Shown here: positions 23,638 to 35,904 of the stretch, one piece after another
Position numbering within the stretch: the first letter of the stretch is position 1
Layout of the letters: each line of letters opens with the position of its first letter
Source of the DNA: Jackrogersella multiformis
Taxonomy: Eukaryota; Ascomycota; Sordariomycetes; Xylariales; Hypoxylaceae
Assembly: GCA_902806575.1 (NCBI GenBank)
Contig: CADCXD010000018.1
Coordinates: forward strand, 3,410,001-3,474,000
Direction: 5' to 3'
DNA: 64,000 bases
Program-made: the position numbers and the translations under genes
Notes under the pieces: model-generated
The model's database searches: none
Told to the model about the DNA's origin: nothing
What the model saw: only the letters and a program-made list of their open reading frames with translations

Positions 23638-26600
23638 AAATAGTCTGGCATGCTTCTAGCGAAACCTCATTCGTATAGAAGGACGGGTTTCATGTTTACA
23701 CTCTTGTGTACTATTGTGTGATTCGGCTGGTAGTGACAAGGCGTATGATGTCTAAACGAAGAGATACCCGCAACGACGACAACAGACTCCTAGCAAAGCC
23801 TACCGAGCAACCTGGAAGAAGACGAAGAGTGGAGGAGTTCTTTCTACAGGAATAGAAAGATAAAGTTTCTAGGATCTTTTACCTCCGAGGGCACAAGTGA
23901 CAGGAAGAAGACAAGACGGGAGGAAGGTTCACCATCCACCCCACGAACAAGTACCGGCCTATGGGAAAGCATGTCCTCGGGGACGCAATACATGCATATT
24001 GCGCTCAGGCGGGAGGCCCGAACTTTGAAGACTTATGTTGCACGGCCGAAAGAGTATAAGGAGATTTCCAATAATTCTCCTGCGTCTCACGATGCAGTGG
24101 TAATTATAAGTCCAAGTCAATTAGAACCCTAGAAGGCAACGCATCAGGGCTGCAAGGGTAGGTAAAAGAGTAGCGGAGGCAGAAATTAACAAGGGCATAT
24201 GCCGATCTAAATAGCATAACCTGAGTTAAGGTAGGTTAAGGTAGGATAAAGTAGCAAGGAGATACGAAGGATTATTTCGTACCTAGTTATTTTAATGATT
24301 CGAAGGATGTATTTCGTGGCGGTGAAGCGAAGAATTGGGACTGAGTTGGGACTTGAGGAATCGGTGTGAGGGCTATGTTAAACTACCTACCTCCTAGGAG
24401 GTAGGTATGTTGTCAGGGGCTTGTCAGGTACGTGCCCCGAGATCCTCGAGATCACCAATCATCACCAACGAATCCCCCCCAATGAGGTTGCTGGCATCCA
24501 TAGAAAAAAAAACTTTGACCAAGTGATGAGGCCCGGGTGACGCTAAAGGACGATGACGCTGCGACGGAGCAGCATCCGACGGTTATCCTTGGCTGTTATT
24601 ATTATGTTTTTTTGGTGTTATTTCTTATTTCGTACCGGGGGGTTTTAGCGCTCGGCTTTTCCAGGTTCTCAGGTTCTCAGGTTTTGTGAAATCCTATGGA
24701 TGTGATTCTCCAAACTAGCACTGGCTGCACTGCACTGGCTAGACTGGCTAGACTGGCTAGTAACATCTCCATAACATCTCCATAACATCTCCATGACACT
24801 CAATACCTACCTAGACCTACCTAAGGTAGTGTAGGCTGCTAGGTAGGCATCCCACTGTTTACTCCCCCTACACCCTACACCCCATAATATCCCCGATATG
24901 CTTCCCCTCCGCTTTCGTCATAACCCTAACCACGTAGCCAGGCTGCTTAAGTCGGCGCATGCAAGCGAGATCTGGTGACCGTCGTCTCGGGACGAATCCC
25001 AATCCTGCTGACCCCCACAAAATACAACATCATTTGCTGTCTGTCTTACTTTTATTTATACGTAGGTTGTTCCAACGTTATCGGGTTTGATTTTCTTTCT
25101 TTTCCTGAGAAAAACAAAAAAAAGAGGGTGAGGTGATTCCGACGCACATCTACGGTGCAGCGGAGTTATGCGTTCGTTGATAATGTGGTTCAACAAATGC
25201 ATGTGGAGATGCCTTAGTTACCTACCTAGGTACACTAGAAAAAGAGGATGGATCTCGACTTTAAGAGTCGTCCTGAGCGAAGGCCACAGCCCGCATTGTG
25301 CCATTAGCGCATTTTGTTGAATACCTAGGTACCTTAGGTAGGTACCTTGGTCTTAATGAGGCATCTACCAATGGTCGTAGGCATGTCGAACTCGAAGGTG
25401 GATACTTCCGTTCTTCCGTTATCATGTTCCAAATTTGAGGAGTTATAGGGTACGGTACGGTACGGATCTAGATTCTATGTAAGCGACTTATTCAGTCATT
25501 GGGTTAAGGCGGGATTAAATCGACATTTAAAACTATTGGCATGGTATTATGGATGTAAGTTGTATCAAAAACTCCGGATCTCAAATTGTATCCAATATTG
25601 CATCTGATATTAAATACCTATGACCTAGGTACCTAGGCTGCTAGGGCAGTGATCCTTACAGTTGCCGAATGGTGTGTGAGACAACCCCTCATTAAAGCTC
25701 CGGGGAAATTCCAACACGGGCCACATATTCGGGCATTTAATTCAATTAATATACTACCTACCTAAGGTAGGTACCTGGCAGCCTGGGTACATAGCACATT
25801 ACCTACCAGGCAGAAATGCATCGTCCTCGCCCCAATCTATCAACACTCAAATCTATCAGGTACTTATTGAAATAGTATAGGTTTACTCAAATATCGTAGC
25901 TTACCTAGTTACACAGGAATCAATTTTCCGGATCACATCGTCGGTGAAAATACGAATCAATAGGTTGTTACCATTCACCTTAGTCTTGAGTCTTAAGTAC
26001 CTATATGTATGTCTTGGTTATCCACTTAGGCGGGTCCCGAGGGGTTGGTAAGGAAGCTAATATCAGTGATAGTTACCATCGAGCCTCTTTCTCCCACCTT
26101 CTTATACTACCTCCTAGGTGGTCTTTACGTAAACCCTAAACATTTCATAAACACTACCTACCTAGGTACCTAGGTAGGTTTGGTAGTTATTATCTTAGTG
26201 ATGTTGCAAACGCTATACGGATGTAATGCGGTAAGCAAGTTCAACGTATCTCTTGCGCCTAGGTAGGTACCTACGTAACACCACAACCAGGAGACCTTAA
26301 CTGCAATCCTAAAATGAGCAACGACTCTACGTTCCGTTAAATCTAATTGGGTCATTTCTATGTTGAATACCGCATTTAGCAAAAGGTAACTGCAATCGAA
26401 CCACGATCCTTCTTACTGCCAAGGAACTCTAATTTCACATACCTACCTGATAGAGCTATATTTGCGTTACATAATCAGAATGAATTAGTGGAGTTCGGTG
26501 ATATTTGCTTACCTAACTTATAGTTTGAACTACGATGCTACCTTGTAACTTGTTGGTAAAGCGCAACCCGTAACCCTAGAAATCTATTCGTTGGTTTCAT

Positions 26601-26884
26601 CGAGTGTAACTTCCTCTTTCATCCCTTGCTCTGTGACTAAACTCAGCTAACCAACCATATTTCTATTTTAGACAATTTCTGAAGGAGTGACTCATCTTGA
26701 CATTTCCTCCCTTCCTCATTTCCTCCATCATTTCTAACTTCTGATCCCAATTTATCGTGATTAATTTCCCGATGAACTATCTGCCTTAGCTATCTGGCAA
26801 GCCTCATAGACTCACGGCTACCAGGCGACGAGCATTAACCCCAGGGATTCTTGAGATTCTTGACATACATTAGACAACTACAAG
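23638..26884. other. Divergent promoter region, 3.2 kb
   Basis: This lies between the starts of the receptor (-) and the acetyltransferase (+). It has many CCTAGGTA-type motifs (24383-24409, 24800-24850, 25218-25236, 25322-25350, 25614-25640, 25754-25782, 26110-26180, 26251-26276). An 18-bp perfect palindrome CTACCTCCTAGGAGGTAG lies near 24386. Three unrelated short tandems are packed into 24664-24797. The last 200 bp before 26885 is C/T-rich. No gene was seen. Confidence 0.6.
24662..24797. repeat. Three adjacent short tandem repeats
   Basis: In order these are AGGTTCTC (about 2.5 copies, 24664-24683), GGCTAGACT (about 3 copies, 24735-24760) and ATAACATCTCC (about 3.5 copies, 24761-24796). 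The units are unrelated to each other. Confidence 0.8.
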
Positions 26885-27598
26885 ATGTCACCAAACGATG
26901 CGCTTAGTGGCGAGATGATCTCGGGATCGACCGCCGTAGCAGCCTCTGCAGGGCCCCCGACGTCCATTAACGGTGCGTCATCGGACTCGGCGCCTAAGAG
27001 GGAACAAAGCGTCACAATCGAGGTCCCTCACCCCTCAATTGCAGAAGATGAGGATTTCACAGCGGCACTCGCCGACCTCATTAATGCAGCATACACCGAG
27101 GCTGAAGCTGGCATCTTCAAGCCGGGCTACGTACGCACGTCGGCAAGCGATGTTGCGAAGTTTCTGAAGGACGGCATCTTGGTCGTTGCGTCCATCCCCG
27201 CTGCAGCCTCAGACGCCACGCCTGCATCCAAATCAACACCTAGACGTTCACCTCTAGGTTGTATTTCGATCAAGAAGCTCGGCGAGAACCGTGCCGAGCT
27301 CGGCTTGTTCGCAGTCGCCATGGAGCAGCGTAGCAGCGGCATCGGGCGCGACCTGATGGATTGGGCGGAGCGATGGTGCCGCGATGAGCTCGGCGGCCCG
27401 GGGGTTGCCATCGCGCAGCTCGATCTGCTATTCCCAACCCATTTCGAGCACCCGTTCAAGGCGCGGCTCGACGTGTGGTACACGAAGCGAGGCTACCGGA
27501 TCACGGGCCGCCGTGACTTCGCGCTTGACTACCCGGACCTGGCGCCCCTGCTAGCGGGGCCGACTGAGTACCGCGTTTACGAGAAGATACTAGTATAG
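26885..27598 (+). CDS. GNAT-family N-acetyltransferase
   Basis: The gene has a single exon of 237 residues, with ATG at 26885 in a CAAGATGTC context. A disordered leader of about 45 residues precedes the fold. HPSIAEDEDFTAALADLINA gives the first helix and NRAELGLFAVAMEQRSSGIG is strand beta4 followed by the acetyl-CoA loop, which has the form Q/R-x-x-G-x-G/A (here QRSSGIG). The helix RDLMDWAERWCRDEL and the closing FKARLDVWYTKRGYRITGRR follow, ending with TEYRVYEKILV. This is the standard GNAT order. Family knowledge: these enzymes move acetyl from acetyl-CoA to an amine on a small molecule or protein. The substrate is unknown. The gene is intact, GC-richer than its flanks, and stands alone between the receptor promoter and the retroelement. 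Confidence 0.85.
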   Translation: MSPNDALSGEMISGSTAVAASAGPPTSINGASSDSAPKREQSVTIEVPHPSIAEDEDFTAALADLINAAYTEAEAGIFKPGYVRTSASDVAKFLKDGILVVASIPAAASDATPASKSTPRRSPLGCISIKKLGENRAELGLFAVAMEQRSSGIGRDLMDWAERWCRDELGGPGVAIAQLDLLFPTHFEHPFKARLDVWYTKRGYRITGRRDFALDYPDLAPLLAGPTEYRVYEKILV

Positions 27599-28548
27599 GC
27601 GGGAAAGAGGGGCCGTAGTTTCTACCTGTTGGGCTGTAAATCGGATTGGTTCGGCTTGGTGTTATTAAAGGGGTGTCTTATGGCTAGGGGCATGAAGGAC
27701 TACGATGGATGTATACAAGCGCTCGCAGACATAATAGGGAAATGTATATGATGGTAACACACTAAATTAGAATACGCTTATACATAGAAGTCTATGCTGT
27801 ATTTAGCTATGGTTTTCTTTGTCGGAAGAGGTTCGTTGAGGATTTCAGAACTCGGCGGCTTTAGGGGTGATCTGCAGGCCTCCTTGGTCGTACGGTAGTC
27901 TCAGTAATAGAGCTTCATCCCTCTGGTCAAATGGTTACTTAAAGTTATGGCAACTTTGATCTAAGATCGAAAAGAAACTTGTCTTATATTTAATTATATA
28001 CTCCGGGTTATGGTTATGTAAATATAAGAGTAAGGCGAGAAGAACCTGTATTTATACTATACCTTAGCACAGAGACCTAATTAGTAGTGTTAAGTTGTTC
28101 GGGCTGTCTTACGATAATAAAATTTACAACTTCATAAATCAGTAGCTGGTGACTGATCTTGTTGGCTTCGCCGCTCGTATAGTCCTTAAAAGCCATCTAC
28201 CATTGTTAAGGCATTATAAAATTTTCTGAACCACTCAAGTTTAAAACCAATAGCGTAAAATACTGCAACATCACACAGGTCTAATATCTCACTGAATAAA
28301 ATTTATTAATGTAACCCGAAAGACCTATACCATAATGCTTAAAGTCCGACTAAATATATCACCTAGGAACATATATAGGTAGTAGGTAGGTTCATTGATT
28401 ACACTAGCTTTTTCCCGAAAATTTCGACTAATGGTTAGAAATCCTCTATCTTATCGACCCCCGAAGACATCTCCTTTGCAAAACATCTATGTAGATTCCT
28501 ATTACTGTTCTTAGGAAGCAAATTCATAGTATCGATAGATTTTATATC
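27599..28548. other. Intergenic, acetyltransferase 3' side to retroelement
   Basis: AT content rises towards the element. A TACCTAGG-like run (28361-28392) is present. No gene was seen. The last five bases (28544-28548) are the left target-site duplication. Confidence 0.6.
28544..28548. other. Left target-site duplication (ATATC)
   Basis: ATATC stands immediately before the TG that opens the left LTR. The same five bases follow the CA that closes the right LTR. Confidence 0.8.
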
Positions 28549-28857
28549 TGTCATACGGATAGGCTCCACAAAGCAAAATATGATCAATATATGCAAGCTA
28601 GTAAATATAAGATATGTTAGAACTTATGAAATAAAGCTATTAGATAAGGTTAATTAAAAGATTTAATTAATATATGTAAAATTAAACTAACAGGATTAAG
28701 AAGGCATTAATAACGCTTAAGGAGATATTTAAATTATATATATATAAGTTATTACGCTTTTTTTTATAAAAAGAAAAAGAAAGTAAAGATTTTAAAATTA
28801 TAAAGAATTATTATTTAAAATTAAATTATAGTTTTAAGTTTTATTATTTTTATTATA
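28549..28857 (-). repeat. Left LTR (3' LTR of the element)
   Basis: The LTR opens TGTCATACGG and matches the right copy through phrases such as AATTAATATATG and ATTATATATATATAAGTTATTACG. Its outer 100 bp still contains many C and G bases, while its inner end is almost pure A/T. Confidence 0.75.
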
Positions 28858-28880
28858 AATAATTTTCTTTTTTTTAAAAA
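28858..28880 (-). other. Possible polypurine tract
   Basis: Read on the minus strand this is AAAAAAAAGAAAATT, next to the LTR. It is suggestive only, because A-richness is general here. Confidence 0.35.
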
Positions 28881-31800
28881 TTACTTTATTTTAACCACTT
28901 ATAAATAATTAACTTACTTAAAAAAGTTTTTTATTAAAGTATATTATATTAATATTATTTATTAATTTTATTATTATAATTATAAAAGAAACTTTATATT
29001 TTATTATTTTATAAATATTTAAGTTAAATATTTATACTTTAACTTTATTATTTATTAATTTATAAGATTTTAAATTACTTTTTTCGTTAAACGACGAATA
29101 ATCTTTTAAATTTTTAATAATATCTTTTTTATAAAATTTTAAAGCTAAAAGTAAATATAAAAAAAATCGTTATTTATAAGAACTTATTAAAACTAAATAA
29201 CGCTTTAATATGCGATTCCTTATTAAAATACTTAAAATGGAAAATATATTACTTTAAGATCCTTTTTTTATTCTTAAATTATCTTAATTTAATAACGATA
29301 ATATTATAATTTTTTATAACTTTTAAAATTATAAAATAATTATATAAAACGCTTTTAATATTAATAATACCGGAATTAATTTTAATAACCTTTTTATATA
29401 ATTTATTAAGTTTTATTAAAAAATATATAATAATTATTATATTATTTAAATATTTATTATTATCGTTATAAATAATTAAATCATTAATAAAAATTAAATT
29501 TAAAATTAATATAATATAATTTAAATAATTTATAATATAATAATTTAATTTAATTAAACCGATATAATATTAATAAACGAATAAATAATTTACTTTAAAT
29601 AATAAATTTAAAGTATAATTATTTAATATATATAAAATAATTAAGCTTAATAAGAAATTATTAATAAACTTTTTAACCTTTTTATTAAAAGATTAAAAAA
29701 TAAAAGGATTTTTAATAAAAAGTAATAAATTAAGTTTATATTAAAAAATCTTAAATTAATTACCTTTTTATAAGAAAATATATAGACTTTATATATATTA
29801 ATATAAAAACTTATCGTTAATTTAATAATTTAAAAGCTTATATTTAAGTTATTTTTAATAAATTAATTAATATTAATTCCGTTTTAAAAAGCATTAATAA
29901 ACGTATTATATTAAAAATATTAATTAAATTAAATCCTTTTAATCGAAAAGATTTAATACATTTTAAAATATTATTTATTAAGTACTTTAATTCGAAAGCT
30001 TAAATAAAGAACCTTTTTTCCTTATAATCCTTTTTATAAACTTAAATTAAAAGAATAATTAAAAGGGCTTAAATATAATTTAATTTTATTAGAATTAATC
30101 CTTTTATATTTAAAAGTAATAACAGAAAAATTTCCTTTAAAAAAGCCGCCGGAATATTTAATGATAACTTAAATAACTCCGATTTTAATAATTAATTTTA
30201 AAACTTTAAATTATTTAAAAATCTTCTTAAAGAATTATCTTAAGGCAATTTTACGCCTTTATACGACGATAAAAATCCTTTATTTTAAAATAATAATAAC
30301 CGATTTTTTAAAACTTTAAAACGATTAATTTATCCCTTTTACGTTATAATTATCGTTAATTTAATATAATTTAATAAATCTATTATTTATAATAATAAGG
30401 ACTTTTTAAAATTTTAAACTTAATAAATAAAAATTAAAACATACTTAAAAACGTATATAAAAAGTTTTCTTAAAGATTTTTATTATATTAATTAAATTAA
30501 ATCGTTATTATTTAAAAAAACATAATTATAATATTAATAATATAAAAACTAAATTACGTAGTTAAAGATTTTTAACATTTAAGTAATATACGTTATTACT
30601 TTTTAAAAATATTTTATAAATTTTTCGAAAAAATATCGTAACTTAAAAAAATAAATAAGCTTAAATATTAAGAAAATATTACTTAATATTTCATTAAATT
30701 ATTAAACCTTAATAAAATAATTTAATAATTTAAAATAACGTTTTAAAATTATATCGTTAAAATTTTTATTAACGAAATTATTAAATTAATTTATTTTAAA
30801 TAAAAAAAACTTTTAAATATAAATAAAAAATTCCTTGCCGTTATTTAAAAAATAAGTTAAATATATAAAAACATATTAATTAATCCCGGTATTTTAGGAA
30901 AAAAAGGCTCGCTTTAATTTAAAAGCCTTTAAAATTAAATTAAATTAATCGTAAAAAAGAAAACTACTTTAATTCGGGCTAAAATTAATCCTTAAAAAAT
31001 AACGATAAACTTAAAAATAAAAATAAGTTAAGATTAAATTAAAAGGATAAGGTTTAATTTAATAATAAAAATATTTTAAAAGGAATTAATTAAATAAATA
31101 TAAATTAATAAAAAAAAAGATAAGAAATTTTATTAACGTTATAAACGTAATAATTATTAAATCCTTTTTTATTTCGTTAAAAAAGACATTAATAATAAAG
31201 ATTTATTATTAAATTTAAATAAAATCTCCTTCGTAAAACAACCTTAAAATAATAATACTTAATTTATATTTTTATTATAAAAAAAGGTACGAATAAATAT
31301 AACTTTCTAAGAATTATCTTATCCTTAAATTATAAAAATTAAAGATTTCGATTCGGATTTTTAAATAACTTTAACGTTATATTTTATTAAATCTTATAAT
31401 TAAATTAAAGTAAAATATACTAAACCGTAACAATTAAAAAGCCAATTAAAAATAAAATAAAAGCTATAAAAAAACCTTACTTAAAATTAACTTTAAAATA
31501 TAAATTTATTATTAATATAATATTAATATATAATAATAAAAATATTAAATATAAGCATTATTAAATTTAAAAAGCTTAATCTTAATAATATTTTTTTAAA
31601 GTAAAAAAATAATATATATAATTTATATTAACCTTTAACTTAACTTAAATCCTTTTTATAAAACGTTATTATATCGATCTTTTTATCCTTTATTATTAAA
31701 AAAATCATTTTTTTAAAATTAGTTTAAAATTAAACGCTTTAAATAATAAATATAATATTATTATATTATAATAATAAATAAAAATTTATAAACTTATAAA

Positions 31801-34783
31801 CTTTTTTTTAAATTTTAAAAAGATTAAGTTTAATTTTTTTTATTATCGGAAATATTATATTAATTTAACTTTATATAATCTAAAAAAGCTAATTAATATA
31901 GCGGTAATAAAAAATATTAAAATAAATAAAATATTAAAAAACGTTTTTAAAGAATTCCGTAAATTTATATATATTATAACGAAAAAAATAAAATAACGTT
32001 TCTTAAATTATTAATTATAAAATTACGTTATTAATATTTAAGAAAAAAAAACGCTTTCTTAAGGACTTTTTTATATTATAAACAAAAGGAAATTTAATAC
32101 ATTAAAATTATAATTAAACGAGATATTTAATAACGAACATATTTAAAAGTTAATTTTATTTTATATAATATTTATAATATTTATAAATAAATTAAATCTT
32201 TAAGATTTTTTTTAATTTATAATAAATTATAAAAGCTTAAATAATATTATTATTTTTATTTAATATTTTATACTTTTAATATTTAAATTATAAGCTTATT
32301 TTAAAACCGTAAAATGGTTTATTAAAATCGATCTTAAGTTAAGATTTTACCTTATTAAAATTAAAAAAGAAAATAAATAAAAAATAGTTTTTCGATATAA
32401 ATATAATTTTTTTAAATACTTAATTATATCCTTTAAATTAATTAATACTTTTATAACTTTTTAATTTATAATAAATAATATCTTTTAAAATCTTATCGAT
32501 TTAAGTTTCTTAATATATTTAAATAACTTTCTTATTTATATAAATATTATAAAAAAACTTAATAAAATCGTTAAAAAAGATTTAAAAAAATTTATAAAAT
32601 ACCACTTTATAATTAACCCGTAAAAATATTTCTAAAAAATCTAAAAAATAAACTTTCTTAATTATATTATTAAAATTAATAATATCTTAATAATATAAAA
32701 TAAAATTAATTATATTAATAATTAAAAAGCGCTTAAATTATTAAAAAAATCTTAATAATTTATAAAAAAGTTCTCGGAAATAATAAAATTAATTATTAAT
32801 ATAAATAAAAAAAATTAAAAAAATTAAAAATAAACCGAAGAAATAAATAAATCTTTTAAGAAATTTAAATTTCGTTTTATTTAAACCTTTATTATAATTT
32901 ATTTGAACTTTTCGAAATAAACTTATATCGAAATTAATGCTTTAAATTATATTATTAATATCGTTCTTTTTTAAAAAAAAAATTTAAATTTAAGCTTATA
33001 ACTTATTATTCTTATAAATTTATATCGGTAAAAATAAATTATAAAATCTATAATAAAAAATTATTAATTATAATAAACTTTTTTAAAAAATAATATTAAT
33101 ACTTAAAAAAAATTAAATATTAAATTAAAATTTACTTAAATTATTAAAACTTAATTTATTTTATAATAATTAAAGTTTTAAATTAACATTAAATTTAATA
33201 AGTATAAAAATTTTTATTATATTAATTTATAATTAATTACTGATTAAATAAATAAAATAATAAAGTTAATATTCTTTTAAAATTATTATAATATTAACTT
33301 AAGAAAAAAAAAATTAAAAATTAACTTATAAAATCGGTTTTATAAAATAAATATTTTTTATACTTTTAAAAAACTTTATTTACCTTTTTAATAATTATTT
33401 TTATTATATTAAAAAAATTTTATAATCTTATTATACTTAATTAAGCTCTTAACTTTATTAAACGATTAAAAAAAGTAGTTATTAATAATTTAAAATATAT
33501 TACGTAAATTAAAAATCTTTTTAAAAACGTTATTTTATAAAATAACCTTTTATATCGAAAGGAAAGATTTTAAATATTTACAGAACTTTAAAAAGAAATT
33601 ATTTTTATTAAATATAATATTTTTATCGTTAAATATATAAAAATAAATAAAACTTTAAAATTAATTATTTAAAACTTTTAATAATTAAATATTAAAAATA
33701 TTATTTAAAATGTTAATAAAATAAAATCTTTTATTACGCTTTATATAAATATTTTTAACCGATAAAATTATATTATAAACCTTAATTAATAATAATAATA
33801 AATTTTATTACTAACTTTTTTTTATCGAACGGTTATAACTTTATTTAAGTAATAATAAATTTATTTTTTAAAGTAAGAAAAAAAAGTCTAATAACTTAAT
33901 TAAAAATTTTATTAAATAATATTAAAAACTATACGATATATCCTTAAATATTATTTTTAATAGAAATTTTAAATTTACGTTTTATATTTAAAAAAACTTT
34001 TTTAAATTAATAAATATTACATTTTACTTATAAACCGTTAAATAAATAAAACGCCTTAATTAAATTTTAAAAATCTATCTTAAAATTTTCGTTAATTATA
34101 AAATAAATAATTAAAAAAACTTACTTATAATTATAAAATTTATTTATAATAATATTACTTTTTTATTAACATAACTTACCTTTTTTTATATTAATTATAA
34201 TTACTATTTAATAATTTATAATCTCTTTATAAATACTTTACGTAATTTTAAAAATAAATTATATATATATTAAATAATATAAATATATTAAGATATATAA
34301 AAACACTTAAAATAAAACCGTTAATAAATAAAAAAATAAGCTAATAAATAACGAAAAAATATACCAATCTTTAAAATAAATTAACTCGTAATGTTAAACG
34401 TAAAAAACATTAAAACTAAACGCTTTATTAAAAAATTAAATAAAAAGCTTTTAAGCTTTTTTAAAATTTAATAAATAATCTTCTTTACCGTAATAAAACT
34501 TACTTTTTTTAAGAGATAAAAAATATATAATTCGTTTTATATTTCATTTATTAAACCTTATCGCATTAATAATTAAAAATTTCTTAACCTTAATTAAATT
34601 TTACGTATAATAACCTCGATAAAATTTAAAAATTAAAGTAAAATAAAATATCTCGTAAAGTAAAAAAATTAACCGGTTAAAAAGTATTAAACTTAAAAAC
34701 CTTATAAATATATATTTAATAAAAAAGTAAAAATAATAATTAAATTATTTTATAAATAATATACCGATAAACCTTATAATTTT

Positions 34784-35092
34784 ATAATTATATAATATAC
34801 TTAAAAATAAGCATTAAAAAAAAGAATTAATATTATATAAATAAGCTTTATAAAATAAAATATATTAAAATTTATAAAATAAAATTATTAAATAAAATTA
34901 ATTAATATATGCAAAATTAAACTAATAGGATTAAAAAAGCGTTAATAGCGCTTAAAGAAATATTCAAATTATATATATATAAGTTATTACGTCTTTCTTC
35001 GTAAGAAAAAAAAGAAGGTAAGGACCTTAAGACCATAGAGAATTATTACTCAAAATTAAACTACAGTTCTAAGTCCTATTGCCCTTGTCACA
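34784..35092 (-). repeat. Right LTR (5' LTR of the element)
   Basis: The LTR ends CCCTTGTCACA. The inner boundary is approximate because it is so mutated. Here the outer end (34985-35092) keeps C and G, and the inner end is nearly pure A/T, the mirror image of the left LTR. Confidence 0.7.
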
Positions 35093-35097
35093 ATATC
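35093..35097. other. Right target-site duplication (ATATC)
   Basis: These five bases follow the terminal CA of the right LTR and are identical to those before the left LTR. Confidence 0.8.
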
Positions 35098-35199
35098 GTT
35101 TATTACCTAGGTACCTTAGAAGACTACCTCATACAATATTCTGTCAAGTCTTTCAGGTGCGGATGAGGGTAGTTCCTATATGTTAAACCAACTCGGATC

Positions 35200-35904
35200 T
35201 TATACCCATCTCCGCTGCGATTTGATTTAAACTCTAGGTATCAAATCCCCTTGGAACATCTGCTGCAGTTCAGGCTCAATATACTCAGAAGTATAACTAC
35301 CCCAAAGTCCATAACCACTGCGTTTTCCGCTGTATCTATAATGTCGTTGTCCGGTTTCACATCTCCCCAGACGATGCCAACATGGTGTAGTCGCTTCACC
35401 GTTGCTTCAACCTAATGGAACCATTTCACCTTTTTTTGCCATCGAGGCCTCCTTCATTCACCATGCAAGAGTTTTCCCCTCGGTGTGTTCTAGCAGGAGA
35501 TCCAACTAGGACGCGTCGTCATCACCCCACACAACAAGTTCAACAAGCCGAGATGTTCGGAAAGGGGGACCAAAACTGTCACTACGATTTGTTTATGAGA
35601 GTATTTCAATATCTCTTAGATGGATGTGGTTATTAAAGCCAGCTTTGAAAAAAAGCAAATGTTGGCGGAGAAAAGTATTCGAGAAGTATGATAGACTTCC
35701 AACCACCATGTGCTGGGTTGGAGCCGCTGCGCGTATGAAATCGTCCACCACACTCAGGACACACTCCTCGGAGCAGAAAATGTTATCAGGGTCGTCGATA
35801 TCATCCTTGAGGCCGTTGGACATCTTCAATACCTCTCCTTCCCCTTCCAGCTTTTCCGCTACAATGGTGACATATAATAATCGTATACCGTTATATATGA
35901 ACAC
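35200..35904 (-). pseudogene. Dead protein-kinase-like gene
   Basis: From 35904 a frame runs 103 codons, containing CSEECVLSVVDDFIRAAAP, LFFKAGFNNHIHLRDIEILS and then a TAA. The same frame resumes at once with FGPPFRTSRLVELVVW and LLLEHTEGKTLAW, broken by a TAG and a TGA. A shift of frame then gives VKRLHHVGIVWGDVKPDN (catalytic loop) and VVMDFG (DFG motif), after which another frame reads SYTSEYIEPELQQMFQGDLI. This order is that of a fungus-specific kinase-like family whose catalytic loop reads WGDVKPDN. At least three stops and two frame changes in about 700 bp cannot be explained by introns alone. It lies only about 100 bp from the retroelement. I infer decay after loss of function. Its 5' limit is uncertain. 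Confidence 0.75.

Larger units (their letters stand above)
28549..35092 (-). mobile_element. RIP-degraded Ty1/copia LTR retrotransposon (complete, dead)
   Basis: This 6.5-kb block is bounded by direct repeats of about 300 bp that begin TG and end CA and is flanked by the duplication ATATC. It has almost no C or G inside and no open frame. Where the two LTRs can be aligned, the base differences are nearly all C/T or G/A transitions, the mark of RIP. In the minus strand near 29497-29464 a frame still reads FINDLIIY. Undoing G-to-A at two positions makes it the copia reverse-transcriptase metal motif FVDDLIIY. In minus orientation a polypurine stretch (28858-28880) abuts the left LTR, the expected place for the 3' LTR. 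The element is therefore copia, transcribed right to left, and inactive. Confidence 0.85.

Noticed and set aside
28600..35000. AT desert as centromere, mitochondrial insertion or isochore
   Set aside because: LTRs with TG...CA ends, a flanking duplication and a mutated reverse-transcriptase motif explain it as one retroelement.
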